DNA of 64,000 bases from the NCBI GenBank assembly GCA_947489315.1, contig CANLCX010000006.1, positions 94,338 through 158,337 of the forward strand, given 5' to 3'. The translations under genes and the position numbers were made by a program. The stretch comes from an uncultured Sphingomonadaceae bacterium (GTDB taxonomy: Bacteria > Pseudomonadota > Alphaproteobacteria > Sphingomonadales > Sphingomonadaceae). This document shows positions 9,198 to 17,812 of this stretch, one piece after another. The notes beneath the pieces were generated by a model. That model saw nothing but the letters and a program-made list of their open reading frames with translations, ran no database searches and was not told where the DNA came from. The first letter of the stretch is position 1. Each line of letters starts with the position of its first letter.

Positions 9198-12100
9198 TCA
9201 TGGTCGCTCCAAGTCTGGCTTGTTGGTCGGTTTATGTCGTCCGATAAGATTGCTGGAAAGCTCCAGTAATGTTGGTCCCTGTGTGTAAAGCAAAGCCGCT
9301 TTAACCGGTCGGTCAGGGAAGATTTTCTCCAAAGCGGCGACATAGGCGGCCATTTGGCGCAAATAAGCGCGCGGCGCTTGCTCCGCATCTTTCGGGACAA
9401 CGCGGCCGGTTTTGAAATCAACAACGGTGATCAGATCGTCGGTAACAAGCAATCGATCGACTGTTCCGGAAACGACATGCTGGTCGACCACCGCCGCAAT
9501 AGGCGCTTCAGCAAAGCTATCCGGCGAGAATAACGCGGACCAATCGGGATTATCCAATACCGCCTGCACCGTATCAATAAGGGCTCGGCGTTGCGCGCCA
9601 TCAGTTATCTGTTTTTGCTTTTCCAACCAGCGATCCGCGACATCCATCCGGTTTTCAGGCGGGATATCAGGCAGCCGTTCAAATAGGCTGTGGAACAGCT
9701 TTCCGCGCTCTGCCGCATCGCGCATGGTCTGGACAGGTGGTGGATTAGCGGCATCGTCAGGACCAAGATCAGATGGCGTCAACGGACGCGGTGGCCTTGC
9801 TTCTTCGGGCGCCGGCGCAAATAGCCATTCAGGCAACACCTCCGGCTTTTTTGCTTCGGTATTTTCAAGTTTCTCTGGGTGAACGACCCGACTATCGGTT
9901 GTTTCATGGCCAACATAGCATCGTTCAGCGATCCAACGGACGTCATCCGTCCATTCGGTCTCGAGCCCTGCCAGTCCTTCTTCCACCTTGGCATACCAGC
10001 TGCGCTCCGGGACTTCTCCACGCGCTTTGGGACCCAATATACCCGTAACCACAAGATGTTCCTCGGCCCGCGTCATGGCCACATACAGCAAACGCCAATG
10101 CTCTTCCATTTCTCGCGCATCTGCGATCGTTGCATAAGCATCCAGCAGTCCGACCCGTTCAGCCTTGCGGATCGAGACAATCGGATATTCCGGATCGCCC
10201 TTCGGTCTGGTGGGGTCGGGGATATCAAAACCACCGCCTTTCTTGTTGGCTGGATCAAAAGTTGCATTGGCGAGGATTACCAGCGGCGCTTGGAGGCCCT
10301 TGGCACCATGGACGGTCATCAGCCGCACTTCATTGCCGCCCTCCATCTGGTCCCGCTTTATCTCAACATCACCGCGATCGAACCAGTCGAGGAAACCCTG
10401 CAAAGTCGGAATATGATCTTGCTCGAAGGCGAGAGCCGTATTGAGCAACTCTTCCAGGGGATCCAGCGCGGCGTGGCTGAGCCGCGCCGTTAATTTCTTG
10501 CGCCCCTCCATCGATCCAGAAGCAATCATTTCCATAAATTGATAGGGCGTATTGAAATCCGCCATATTGAGCAGTTTTCGTAAAGGCTCGATATGCTCTA
10601 CAATAGCATCCTGCGTCCGCAAAAATTCCCACAGGCTTTTGTCTTTGTGGCTATCTCCGCGATAACCACGCGCTAGCAAATCTTCTTGTGTCCAACCCAA
10701 AAGCGGCGAGACCAACAGCGATGCCAAGTTTAGATCGTCATTGGGCTGTAACACAAAGCGGATCGTAGAGAGCATATCCTGAACGACCAAAGGCTGGTTC
10801 AATCTTATCCGGTCAATGCCCGCAACAGGCACGTTTTCTGCGAATAGACGCGCCACGATCAGCGCACTAAGATCATCGCGCTTACTGACCAGGATCATGA
10901 TATCCTTGGGCTCCAGCTGGCGACCTTTCTGGCTCAACCAAAGCGGATTATCAGGTGAGAGCCATTCTTTAACCTGAACCGCAAGCTTCTGAGCAAAAAC
11001 ACGTTTTTCATCACTCAGCCAATTTTCTTCTTCATCAGCATTGCTAACCGCGCCATGGGCGACAGGCTTCCACAATCTGACGCTTCCAGACCTTCCCTCA
11101 TAATTGCTCTGGTGTGGAGGAATAGCCTGATCAAGCCCCAATTCTTTTTCACCAATTTGTCCGAGAACCTTGTCGACTACCTCAAGAACAGGCGGTGTCG
11201 AACGAAAGCTGCGGTCCAATGACAGATCGCTAAAGGCGCGGTCCGATGCTTCCGCCCGAGCGAAGAAATCATCACGTGCACTGACATAATTATGGGGACT
11301 TGTGCCCTGAAAGCCAAAAATTGCTTGCTTGAAGTCGCCAACCGTAAACAATGTACGGATCTTGTCAGCGCTGGCGCCCAATCCCGAGAAGAACTCGCCA
11401 GCTAGCGCCCTGACAATATCCCATTGCGCCAGATTGGTATCCTGCGCTTCGTCAACCAATATGTGATCCGTACGCTGGTCCAACTTGTAGCGAATCCATT
11501 CCGCCATATTACCTTGATTCAGCAGTTTCGCGGTCATTCGGATCATGTCGTCAAAATCGACAACACCATTAAGCTTCTTGGCGTCTTTATAGCGGTGGTA
11601 AAACGCACGACCAGCATTCAGCCCGCCTGCAAATAGGTCAGCATAGTCAAACAATGCCTTTGTTTCGATCAACTGGCGGCAATGATCGTACATGGCGATG
11701 CTCAGTTCTTCATAATGCGGCGCAACCTTTGCCAATCCCTTGGCAACAGATCTCCATTCGTCATCTGCTTTCGCCCATATCTTGTGAAGTTCCGGTAACG
11801 AGGCCGCTCGCTGCGAGATGTCAGCGGTGATCCAATTTTGCATATGGGCAATATAACCGGTTGCTGTTTTGGTACCCCAAGCTGCTAGTGCATCAATCAT
11901 TTGCTGCAACGCGGTTGTATCAAACACATCATTGCCGCACTGCTGCTCCAACCAGTTTTGTGCGTCACCATCGATGGGCAGGTTCAACAAGTGCCGGACA
12001 AAAGGCAACACGGTGCTTGGCAGGCTCTCCATAGCCTCTGCTTTCGACGCACATTTCAGAAGATATTTCTCAGCTTCTTCCTCACCCATCCTTATGCTCA

Positions 12101-12668
12101 GCGCCTGAATCGCTTGGATGATGGCCATGCTTCCCGAAGCTTCTTCGTCAAGCAACAAGTCGCCCAAGGCTTGACGCGCCAGGATTTTTTGATCGCGCTC
12201 CTCTATCGGTTTGAACAAAGCCGGGACAGCCGCTTCTTCCGGAAAACTAGCGAGTAATGTCTGGCAAAAACTATGGATCGTCATGATCCGAAGGCCGCCG
12301 CCACGCGCATCCAACACGCGCGCGAACAAGGTCCGCGCATATTCCCGTGTTTCCGGCCCTACAGGCGCACCGATAGCGGATAGATCGGCGGCCAGCGTGG
12401 CATCATCAAGCCGAACCCAGCTTGCTAGCTGCCGATGGATACGGTCCGCCATTTCCGCGGCACCTGCTTTTGTAAAAGTCAGACATAATATATGCTCCGG
12501 ATCAACATTCTCACGAAGCAAAAGCCGAAAAACGCGAGCCGTCAGAACCTGGGTCTTTCCGGTACCCGCAGACGCGCTCAACCAGATATTTTCATCTGGC
12601 TGAACCGCGTCATTTTGTTTGTCGGCAAGGGGATGCAGAACCGGATGAGGGGTGGACGCACTACTCAT
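9198..12668 (-). CDS. addA: AddA: helicase-nuclease of the AddAB double-strand-break repair enzyme
   Basis: UvrD/Rep-type 3'-5' helicase with a C-terminal RecB-like nuclease; with AddB it resects double-strand ends for RecA. Visible motifs are the Walker A segment WLSASAGTGKTQVL, helicase motif II in ILVDEAQDTN, motif VI in LLYVAMTRAEEHLVV and the nuclease motif TVVDFKTGR. It is 1156 aa from the chosen start. That ATG lies inside the last codons of addB (8 bp overlap) and follows GGAGGAGGG, so translation is coupled; a longer frame begins 12 codons upstream. Confidence 0.95.
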   Translation of the reverse strand: MSSASTPHPVLHPLADKQNDAVQPDENIWLSASAGTGKTQVLTARVFRLLLRENVDPEHILCLTFTKAGAAEMADRIHRQLASWVRLDDATLAADLSAIGAPVGPETREYARTLFARVLDARGGGLRIMTIHSFCQTLLASFPEEAAVPALFKPIEERDQKILARQALGDLLLDEEASGSMAIIQAIQALSIRMGEEEAEKYLLKCASKAEAMESLPSTVLPFVRHLLNLPIDGDAQNWLEQQCGNDVFDTTALQQMIDALAAWGTKTATGYIAHMQNWITADISQRAASLPELHKIWAKADDEWRSVAKGLAKVAPHYEELSIAMYDHCRQLIETKALFDYADLFAGGLNAGRAFYHRYKDAKKLNGVVDFDDMIRMTAKLLNQGNMAEWIRYKLDQRTDHILVDEAQDTNLAQWDIVRALAGEFFSGLGASADKIRTLFTVGDFKQAIFGFQGTSPHNYVSARDDFFARAEASDRAFSDLSLDRSFRSTPPVLEVVDKVLGQIGEKELGLDQAIPPHQSNYEGRSGSVRLWKPVAHGAVSNADEEENWLSDEKRVFAQKLAVQVKEWLSPDNPLWLSQKGRQLEPKDIMILVSKRDDLSALIVARLFAENVPVAGIDRIRLNQPLVVQDMLSTIRFVLQPNDDLNLASLLVSPLLGWTQEDLLARGYRGDSHKDKSLWEFLRTQDAIVEHIEPLRKLLNMADFNTPYQFMEMIASGSMEGRKKLTARLSHAALDPLEELLNTALAFEQDHIPTLQGFLDWFDRGDVEIKRDQMEGGNEVRLMTVHGAKGLQAPLVILANATFDPANKKGGGFDIPDPTRPKGDPEYPIVSIRKAERVGLLDAYATIADAREMEEHWRLLYVAMTRAEEHLVVTGILGPKARGEVPERSWYAKVEEGLAGLETEWTDDVRWIAERCYVGHETTDSRVVHPEKLENTEAKKPEVLPEWLFAPAPEEARPPRPLTPSDLGPDDAANPPPVQTMRDAAERGKLFHSLFERLPDIPPENRMDVADRWLEKQKQITDGAQRRALIDTVQAVLDNPDWSALFSPDSFAEAPIAAVVDQHVVSGTVDRLLVTDDLITVVDFKTGRVVPKDAEQAPRAYLRQMAAYVAALEKIFPDRPVKAALLYTQGPTLLELSSNLIGRHKPTNKPDLERP

Positions 12669-15660
12669 GGCCGCCCTCCTCCGCCGCCAAAGCGGATCGA
12701 CCATACCACTCCTCCAGGCGCATCAACTGATCATAGTCCGCATAAGGGGCATATTCAGGGTGCAACTTGGCAATCATAGGCTCGTCGCCCAAAATATAGC
12801 TATTTATAGCTTTGGTGAACGCCGTCACCGCATGATCGACGACCTGATCAGTCTCGATTCTATCGGGGCTACGCGGGTTTGTTGGCGTTGAAATATAACC
12901 AAAGCTGTCCTTTCCGCCCTGTTTCGCTAGTGACCAATATTCAAACCCGCTAGCATTACCCGATAGCCCGCCAAAATCGCCCCGTTCGGCAATAGTCCCT
13001 AGCAAACCAAGCTGAAGCGAGAACCCTTCTTTCACGGCCTTGTTAGACGGCGGACCGCCTGTCTTATAATCGATGATACCAAGCCCGCCATCAGCCATCC
13101 GATCAATCCGGTCAGCCACACCAAACAGATCAACTCCGGCAATACTTACGGCCCCCTTCTGTTCCGACTTCAAAGGTACCCGCTGGTTTTCACCCTGGTG
13201 CACAACAGTTTCAGCGACCCACAACAAGCCTTCCATCAGCCGCGGCGCCCATAAAGTGCGCATCAGGGGATGGGACGAGCGTTCATTCAAAAACGTCAAA
13301 GCACGCCGCTTCAGCGCCTCGGGATCATAATCATCCTCTTTCGCCCAACGATCCAAAATGTCGTGAATGATCGAACCACGCCACGCCGGACTTGGTTCGG
13401 CATCAATCATATCAAGCGATCCGAGATCCATGATCTTTAAGGCATAAAAGGCGAAGGGATCGGCAATTAATCGATCCACATTGGTCACGGACAGCTTCAC
13501 CAAACGCTGTTCCGCACTTGGCTCCGGTGCAGGTTGTTCGATCCGGATCAATTCGTCGGGTTGGTCAATGCCCCTTGCAAACTGCTGCGCAACAGGATGC
13601 TCTTTCAGATTATCCCCGCACATGGCTTTGAGCCGAAGCAGGAAACGAGAGGCGATAGCGGGGCCTGAACCATCTCTTTGAGCTCGCGTGAGAACAACAT
13701 TTTGCGCGCCCATGGCTCCGACCAGATCATGCGCTGACAAACCGATTTGTCGTTCCTGCGCTGGCAATCCAAGAGATTTGCGCACCATCGGCGCGAGCCA
13801 GGGATCCGGTGTAATGGCTTGTGGCCAACTACCCTCATTAAGACCGCAGCAAATGACCAGTTCCGCCTGTTGCAGCCGCGCTTCGAGCAAGCCGTAAAGC
13901 GCGATGCGCGGATGCCTTCCATAAGGCGGACGGACGGGCATATTCGAAAGAAACGTTTCGAAATAACCGGCGATTTCTGGCGACTGAATTTTCATCGGCC
14001 CCAGTGCCGCACGATCTTCCATGTCTGACAGGAAGTCAGCTAATTGGCGCCCTGCTGGTCCAGACCATAGCTGTCCGTTGGTGAGTCGATCAGCTAACTG
14101 CCGAATTTCGGCCAGCATAGCGGTCCAATTCATCGCGCCGCTTAACGCCTCTGCCGCCGATTCAAAAATACCGCGCGTTTCTTGCCACCAAGGACTAAGC
14201 TCTTCTCGCAAGGCCTTGGTTCTAAGATTTTCGCCATCGAACAAACTATCGAGACCCGGCAAGCCCGGCGCTGTTCGAGGGCCGCGCATGAGCAGATCGA
14301 GTTTGCGTACCTGGACCAGCCATTCCAATCGTCCCTCACCGGCCATAACCAAGGGATGTTTTAACAATGCGAGAAATTCGGCGGGTGGAAATCCATCGGT
14401 TACCGCCGACAAGAGCGCGAGGAAAAATACGCCCTCCGGTTTTTTCGACAATGGTTGGCCTGCTGTATCGTCAGCCGTAATCGTCCAGCGTTCCAGATGC
14501 GCGGATATGCGACCAGCCAACGCACGGTCTGGTGTAACAATCGCAACGCGGCGTTCCGGTGTTTCCAGCGCTTCCCGGGCCAGTAGAGCAACAATCTGGG
14601 CTTCTTCGGCGCTATTGCGTGCTTCCACCATCTGCACACCCGCTAAGCTGCGCTCATTCGCGTCCAATGACTGCCAACGCGAGGTCAGTTTGGGAATCGC
14701 GAACGCATTGCTAAGCGCCCTACTCCGCTTCGCCGCCGCGCCGCTGGTTCCCGTCCGCGGCCAGCGCAATATTTCTCCGCGCGCGATAGACATCCGTTCG
14801 AGCAATAATTTCATATGGTATTGCGGATGTGTTTCCTGTGCACGTTGAACGCGGCCAGTGGCTTCATCCGGAGCAAATGGACCCAGCATATCCCATTCTT
14901 CATCCTCCATCACCATGTCCAGATCAGGCAGCACAACCATTCCCTTGGGCAGAAACGCTATCGCGCGCAAAAAACGGGCAATAGCGGGAGCGGAAGTCGT
15001 AATACCCGCGGCAACGACAAAATGATTGGGAGGCTTGGCTTTCCATGCTTTTACGCTCTGATCGAACAAGCCGTTCCGGCGGGCTGCTTCGTCGACTAGC
15101 CCCATATCGGCCAGTTTTTCTTGCCATTTCTCCGCAATAACCCGGAAAAAAGCCAATGATTGCTGCCAATGGCCGGAAAGCTCCGGTTCCACATCAATGT
15201 CGAATAGCTGCTTCAGCGCAATTTCTTCGACAGTCAACTGATCCAGTGTTCGCGCAAATTCACGGGCTAAGCGCAGCGCTTCCTTGGACAATATTGCATT
15301 GCCCATCGCCGCGCTTTCAACTTCAATCAGCCGTGCTATCATTAACAGACGATCAAGCGGATCAATCGAAGGCGGTACATCCAGTGCCAGTACGCCGCTG
15401 TCCAGCGCCACGCCGATGGATTCATCTAACTCCAGATCACCGATCACCGCCATTTGTGGGAGCAGTAAACCGTTTTCGCTCAACCTGACAAAAGCATCAT
15501 GAACCGCACGGCGGGCACGGTTATTAGGCAATATGATCAGCCCTCGGGCTAAGGCCAAGGGATCTTGAGCAAAGCGATCAATCAAACCTTGCGCCAGCGC
15601 ATCTGCAAAGCCACCATGCGCGGCGATGTTGTAAATTGCGGGCGCTGACCGCTTGGTCAT
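12661..15660 (-). CDS. addB: AddB: nuclease/inactive helicase subunit of AddAB
   Basis: Partner of AddA in double-strand-break processing. The 999-aa protein has the alphaproteobacterial AddB layout: an N-terminal helicase-like part without a good Walker A, a middle domain, and a C-terminal PD-(D/E)XK nuclease with GIIDYKTGG. The gene starts 6 bp after murU-like and its end overlaps the start of addA. AddAB replaces RecBCD in this group. Confidence 0.93.
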   Translation of the reverse strand: MTKRSAPAIYNIAAHGGFADALAQGLIDRFAQDPLALARGLIILPNNRARRAVHDAFVRLSENGLLLPQMAVIGDLELDESIGVALDSGVLALDVPPSIDPLDRLLMIARLIEVESAAMGNAILSKEALRLAREFARTLDQLTVEEIALKQLFDIDVEPELSGHWQQSLAFFRVIAEKWQEKLADMGLVDEAARRNGLFDQSVKAWKAKPPNHFVVAAGITTSAPAIARFLRAIAFLPKGMVVLPDLDMVMEDEEWDMLGPFAPDEATGRVQRAQETHPQYHMKLLLERMSIARGEILRWPRTGTSGAAAKRSRALSNAFAIPKLTSRWQSLDANERSLAGVQMVEARNSAEEAQIVALLAREALETPERRVAIVTPDRALAGRISAHLERWTITADDTAGQPLSKKPEGVFFLALLSAVTDGFPPAEFLALLKHPLVMAGEGRLEWLVQVRKLDLLMRGPRTAPGLPGLDSLFDGENLRTKALREELSPWWQETRGIFESAAEALSGAMNWTAMLAEIRQLADRLTNGQLWSGPAGRQLADFLSDMEDRAALGPMKIQSPEIAGYFETFLSNMPVRPPYGRHPRIALYGLLEARLQQAELVICCGLNEGSWPQAITPDPWLAPMVRKSLGLPAQERQIGLSAHDLVGAMGAQNVVLTRAQRDGSGPAIASRFLLRLKAMCGDNLKEHPVAQQFARGIDQPDELIRIEQPAPEPSAEQRLVKLSVTNVDRLIADPFAFYALKIMDLGSLDMIDAEPSPAWRGSIIHDILDRWAKEDDYDPEALKRRALTFLNERSSHPLMRTLWAPRLMEGLLWVAETVVHQGENQRVPLKSEQKGAVSIAGVDLFGVADRIDRMADGGLGIIDYKTGGPPSNKAVKEGFSLQLGLLGTIAERGDFGGLSGNASGFEYWSLAKQGGKDSFGYISTPTNPRSPDRIETDQVVDHAVTAFTKAINSYILGDEPMIAKLHPEYAPYADYDQLMRLEEWYGRSALAAEEGGHE

Positions 15661-15666
15661 GCCGGA

Positions 15667-16383
15667 CTATACACGGGTGAGTGCCGCCTCGGTTGGTGCA
15701 ATCGCTTCTGGGGAGCCAACCTCAAACCAGTCACCCTCATGCACCAGACCAAAGAGCCGTCCTTCTTCTATTGCCCGGCTCCATAAAATATTGGTCGAAA
15801 ATGGCCCCTCCGGCGCATCACGGAGCAGGCGTTTGGAGAGAAGCTGGATGCCGGTATAGATGAAGGGTGCTTGGCGATCCGGCAACCGCCGCGAAACCCG
15901 GCCATGGTCATCAAGCTTAAAATCGCCGGCCCCTTTATAATTATGGGCTGATGTTTGGGGAACCAAAAGCAAAAGCGCATCCATTTCCGCATCGTCCCAA
16001 CGTTCTTCCAATCGCTGGAGACTATTGGTTGGCCCATCGGTCCAGAGATTGTCGCTGTTGATGGAAAAAAACCGATCCTCATCGATAAGTGGCTCGGCCT
16101 GCACCATCCCGCCACCGGTTTCCATCAATTGCGCGCGTTCGTCCGAAATTCTGATATCAAAGGGATAATTGATTGATTTAAGGTGCGCTTCCAAAGCGTC
16201 CGGCAAATAGTGCACGTTGGCGACGACTTTCATCACGCCTGCTTCCCACAGCTTGTCGAGACAATGATCGATCATCGCTTTACCGGCCACTTTGACCAGC
16301 GGCTTAGGGCGGGTTGCTGTTAAGGGACGCATACGCTTGCCGAGGCCAGCTGCCATGACCATTGCGGTTTCGACTTTACTCAT
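15667..16383 (-). CDS. murU: Sugar-1-phosphate nucleotidyltransferase, MurU-like
   Basis: A 238-aa nucleotidyltransferase with the signature AAGLGKRMRPLTATRPKPLV and catalytic-domain features (FFSINSDNLW, GDFKLDDHGRV). MurU uridylylates N-acetylmuramate-1-phosphate, feeding recycled muropeptide sugars back into UDP-MurNAc and bypassing the fosfomycin-sensitive step. Assignment rests on the size and on overlap by 4 bp with the AmgK-like kinase, a pairing known for this salvage route; glucose-1-phosphate-type activity is the alternative. Confidence 0.85.
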   Translation of the reverse strand: MSKVETAMVMAAGLGKRMRPLTATRPKPLVKVAGKAMIDHCLDKLWEAGVMKVVANVHYLPDALEAHLKSINYPFDIRISDERAQLMETGGGMVQAEPLIDEDRFFSINSDNLWTDGPTNSLQRLEERWDDAEMDALLLLVPQTSAHNYKGAGDFKLDDHGRVSRRLPDRQAPFIYTGIQLLSKRLLRDAPEGPFSTNILWSRAIEEGRLFGLVHEGDWFEVGSPEAIAPTEAALTRV

Positions 16384-17372
16384 GTCTGTCCCGGCACAAT
16401 GGGTTTACTCCGAACGTCGGCTGGAAGGTTTTGATCGAACCATTTTGTTACAGGATCAAGAACTGGATGGGCCAAATCCTTTTCCAACAAACGCCACATA
16501 CGCGGTAAGAAATCCAGATAACGCGCTTTCCCATCGCGGACGCACAGCCGCGTAAAGATGCCGATGATCTTCGTATTCCGCTGCGCACCCAAAATAGCAT
16601 AATGGCTGCGAAATTGAACGGCTTCGTCTGACGATCGGCCATCCAGATAATATTGCAACATAATCTCTTCCAAATCATCCGAAACGTCGCGGCGGGCATC
16701 CTGCAACATCGACACGAGATCATAGGCCGCGTGGCCGGCAAGAGCATCCTGAAAATCGAGAAGCCCCAAACGGTCATCATCCAGCAGCATGATATTTTCG
16801 GCATGATAATCGCGAAGCACGGTTACGGGCGACGTTTGTGAAGCGAGAACCGGCTGCAAAACGGTTTGCCATGCCTCAACAAAACCGGCTTGATCGACGT
16901 CCAGTGACTGCGCCGGACAATACCATTCGGGCAGCAGGTTCACTTCCCTGAGATATTGCGCCCAATCATAATGCGGCAAATCGGCGGCCGGTTTTTGATG
17001 CAGTGCCTTTATCAGATCAATCGTCTGCCGATAAATCGCCTCCTCATCTTCCGGGTGATGGTCGAGATGTTCCCGCATCCGGTGATCACCAAAATCTTCG
17101 AGCAAGACCAAGCCATGATCCAGATCTTCACCAAAAATTTCAGGCGCTGCAAAATCCTGCGCCTTGAGATGGCGCGCGATATGGATAAACGGACGTGGAT
17201 CTTCATGCGGTGGCGGCGCGTCCATTAAAATCGCCTTACGATCCCCAGCAATAACGCGAAAATAGCGGCGAAAAGACGCATCGCCTGCTACAGGCAAAAT
17301 CTCCGCGCCGGTCCAGCCGTGCTCATTCAAAAAATCCTGCGCCGCTGCGGGCGGTGTCATATTATTGGCCAT
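16380..17372 (-). CDS. amgK: Aminoglycoside-phosphotransferase-fold sugar kinase, AmgK-like
   Basis: Kinase of the APH fold that phosphorylates the anomeric carbon of MurNAc/GlcNAc in cell-wall recycling. Motifs seen are GDASFRRYFRV (ATP loop), the catalytic loop TVLRDYHAENIMLL (Brenner-type HxxN with D and N) and LGLLDFQDALAGHAAYDLVS (metal-binding DFQDA). Length from the chosen start is 330 aa. The ATG at 17372 follows GGAAAGACAG and overlaps the end of tsaE by 16 bp; ATG four codons later and an upstream start 10 codons earlier are alternatives. Confidence 0.88.
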   Translation of the reverse strand: MANNMTPPAAAQDFLNEHGWTGAEILPVAGDASFRRYFRVIAGDRKAILMDAPPPHEDPRPFIHIARHLKAQDFAAPEIFGEDLDHGLVLLEDFGDHRMREHLDHHPEDEEAIYRQTIDLIKALHQKPAADLPHYDWAQYLREVNLLPEWYCPAQSLDVDQAGFVEAWQTVLQPVLASQTSPVTVLRDYHAENIMLLDDDRLGLLDFQDALAGHAAYDLVSMLQDARRDVSDDLEEIMLQYYLDGRSSDEAVQFRSHYAILGAQRNTKIIGIFTRLCVRDGKARYLDFLPRMWRLLEKDLAHPVLDPVTKWFDQNLPADVRSKPIVPGQT

Positions 17373-17800
17373 CTGTCTTTCCAAGCGGGGCCAGCCGTCC
17401 AAGTCAACTGGCGAGTATTATCATTTTGTATTTCTAGGGTAATTTGCAGTCCATCGGCCCAGAAATTCTCCGGCATGCGATCCGGCCATTCGGCAATGAT
17501 AGCGCCATCCATGAGGATATCATCCAGACCCAATTCCTGAATCTCGCTTGGATCTTCGATACGATAGAAATCCACATGAGCGATTGGCAGCCGAACTTCC
17601 GGCGGTTCATATTGTTGTACGATAGCAAAGGTTGGGCTCGGCACATCATCTTCAAATCCCAAGCCGCGTAATAGCCCTCGCGCTAAGGTGGTTTTTCCTG
17701 CACCCAATGTCCCAGTCAATGCGATTTTATCACCCGGCAGCAAGGCATCGGCAAGCTTTCTACCCAATGCCATAGTCGCTAGCTCACCGTCTAAGATCAA
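17357..17800 (-). CDS. tsaE: tRNA t6A synthesis ATPase TsaE
   Basis: Small P-loop ATPase that supports the TsaB-TsaD complex in making N6-threonylcarbamoyladenosine at tRNA position 37. It shows the Walker A segment TGTLGAGKTTLARGLL and the family blocks SPTFAIVQQYE, HVDFYRIE and AEWPDRMPE; length 147 aa is standard. The start is a TTG preceded by GGGAGGATGTCTG, a near-ideal ribosome site; the nearby ATG at 17807 is out of frame and stops within eight codons. The stop overlaps the AmgK-like gene. Confidence 0.95.
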   Translation of the reverse strand: MILDGELATMALGRKLADALLPGDKIALTGTLGAGKTTLARGLLRGLGFEDDVPSPTFAIVQQYEPPEVRLPIAHVDFYRIEDPSEIQELGLDDILMDGAIIAEWPDRMPENFWADGLQITLEIQNDNTRQLTWTAGPAWKDRWPII

Positions 17801-17812
17801 CAGACATCCTCC

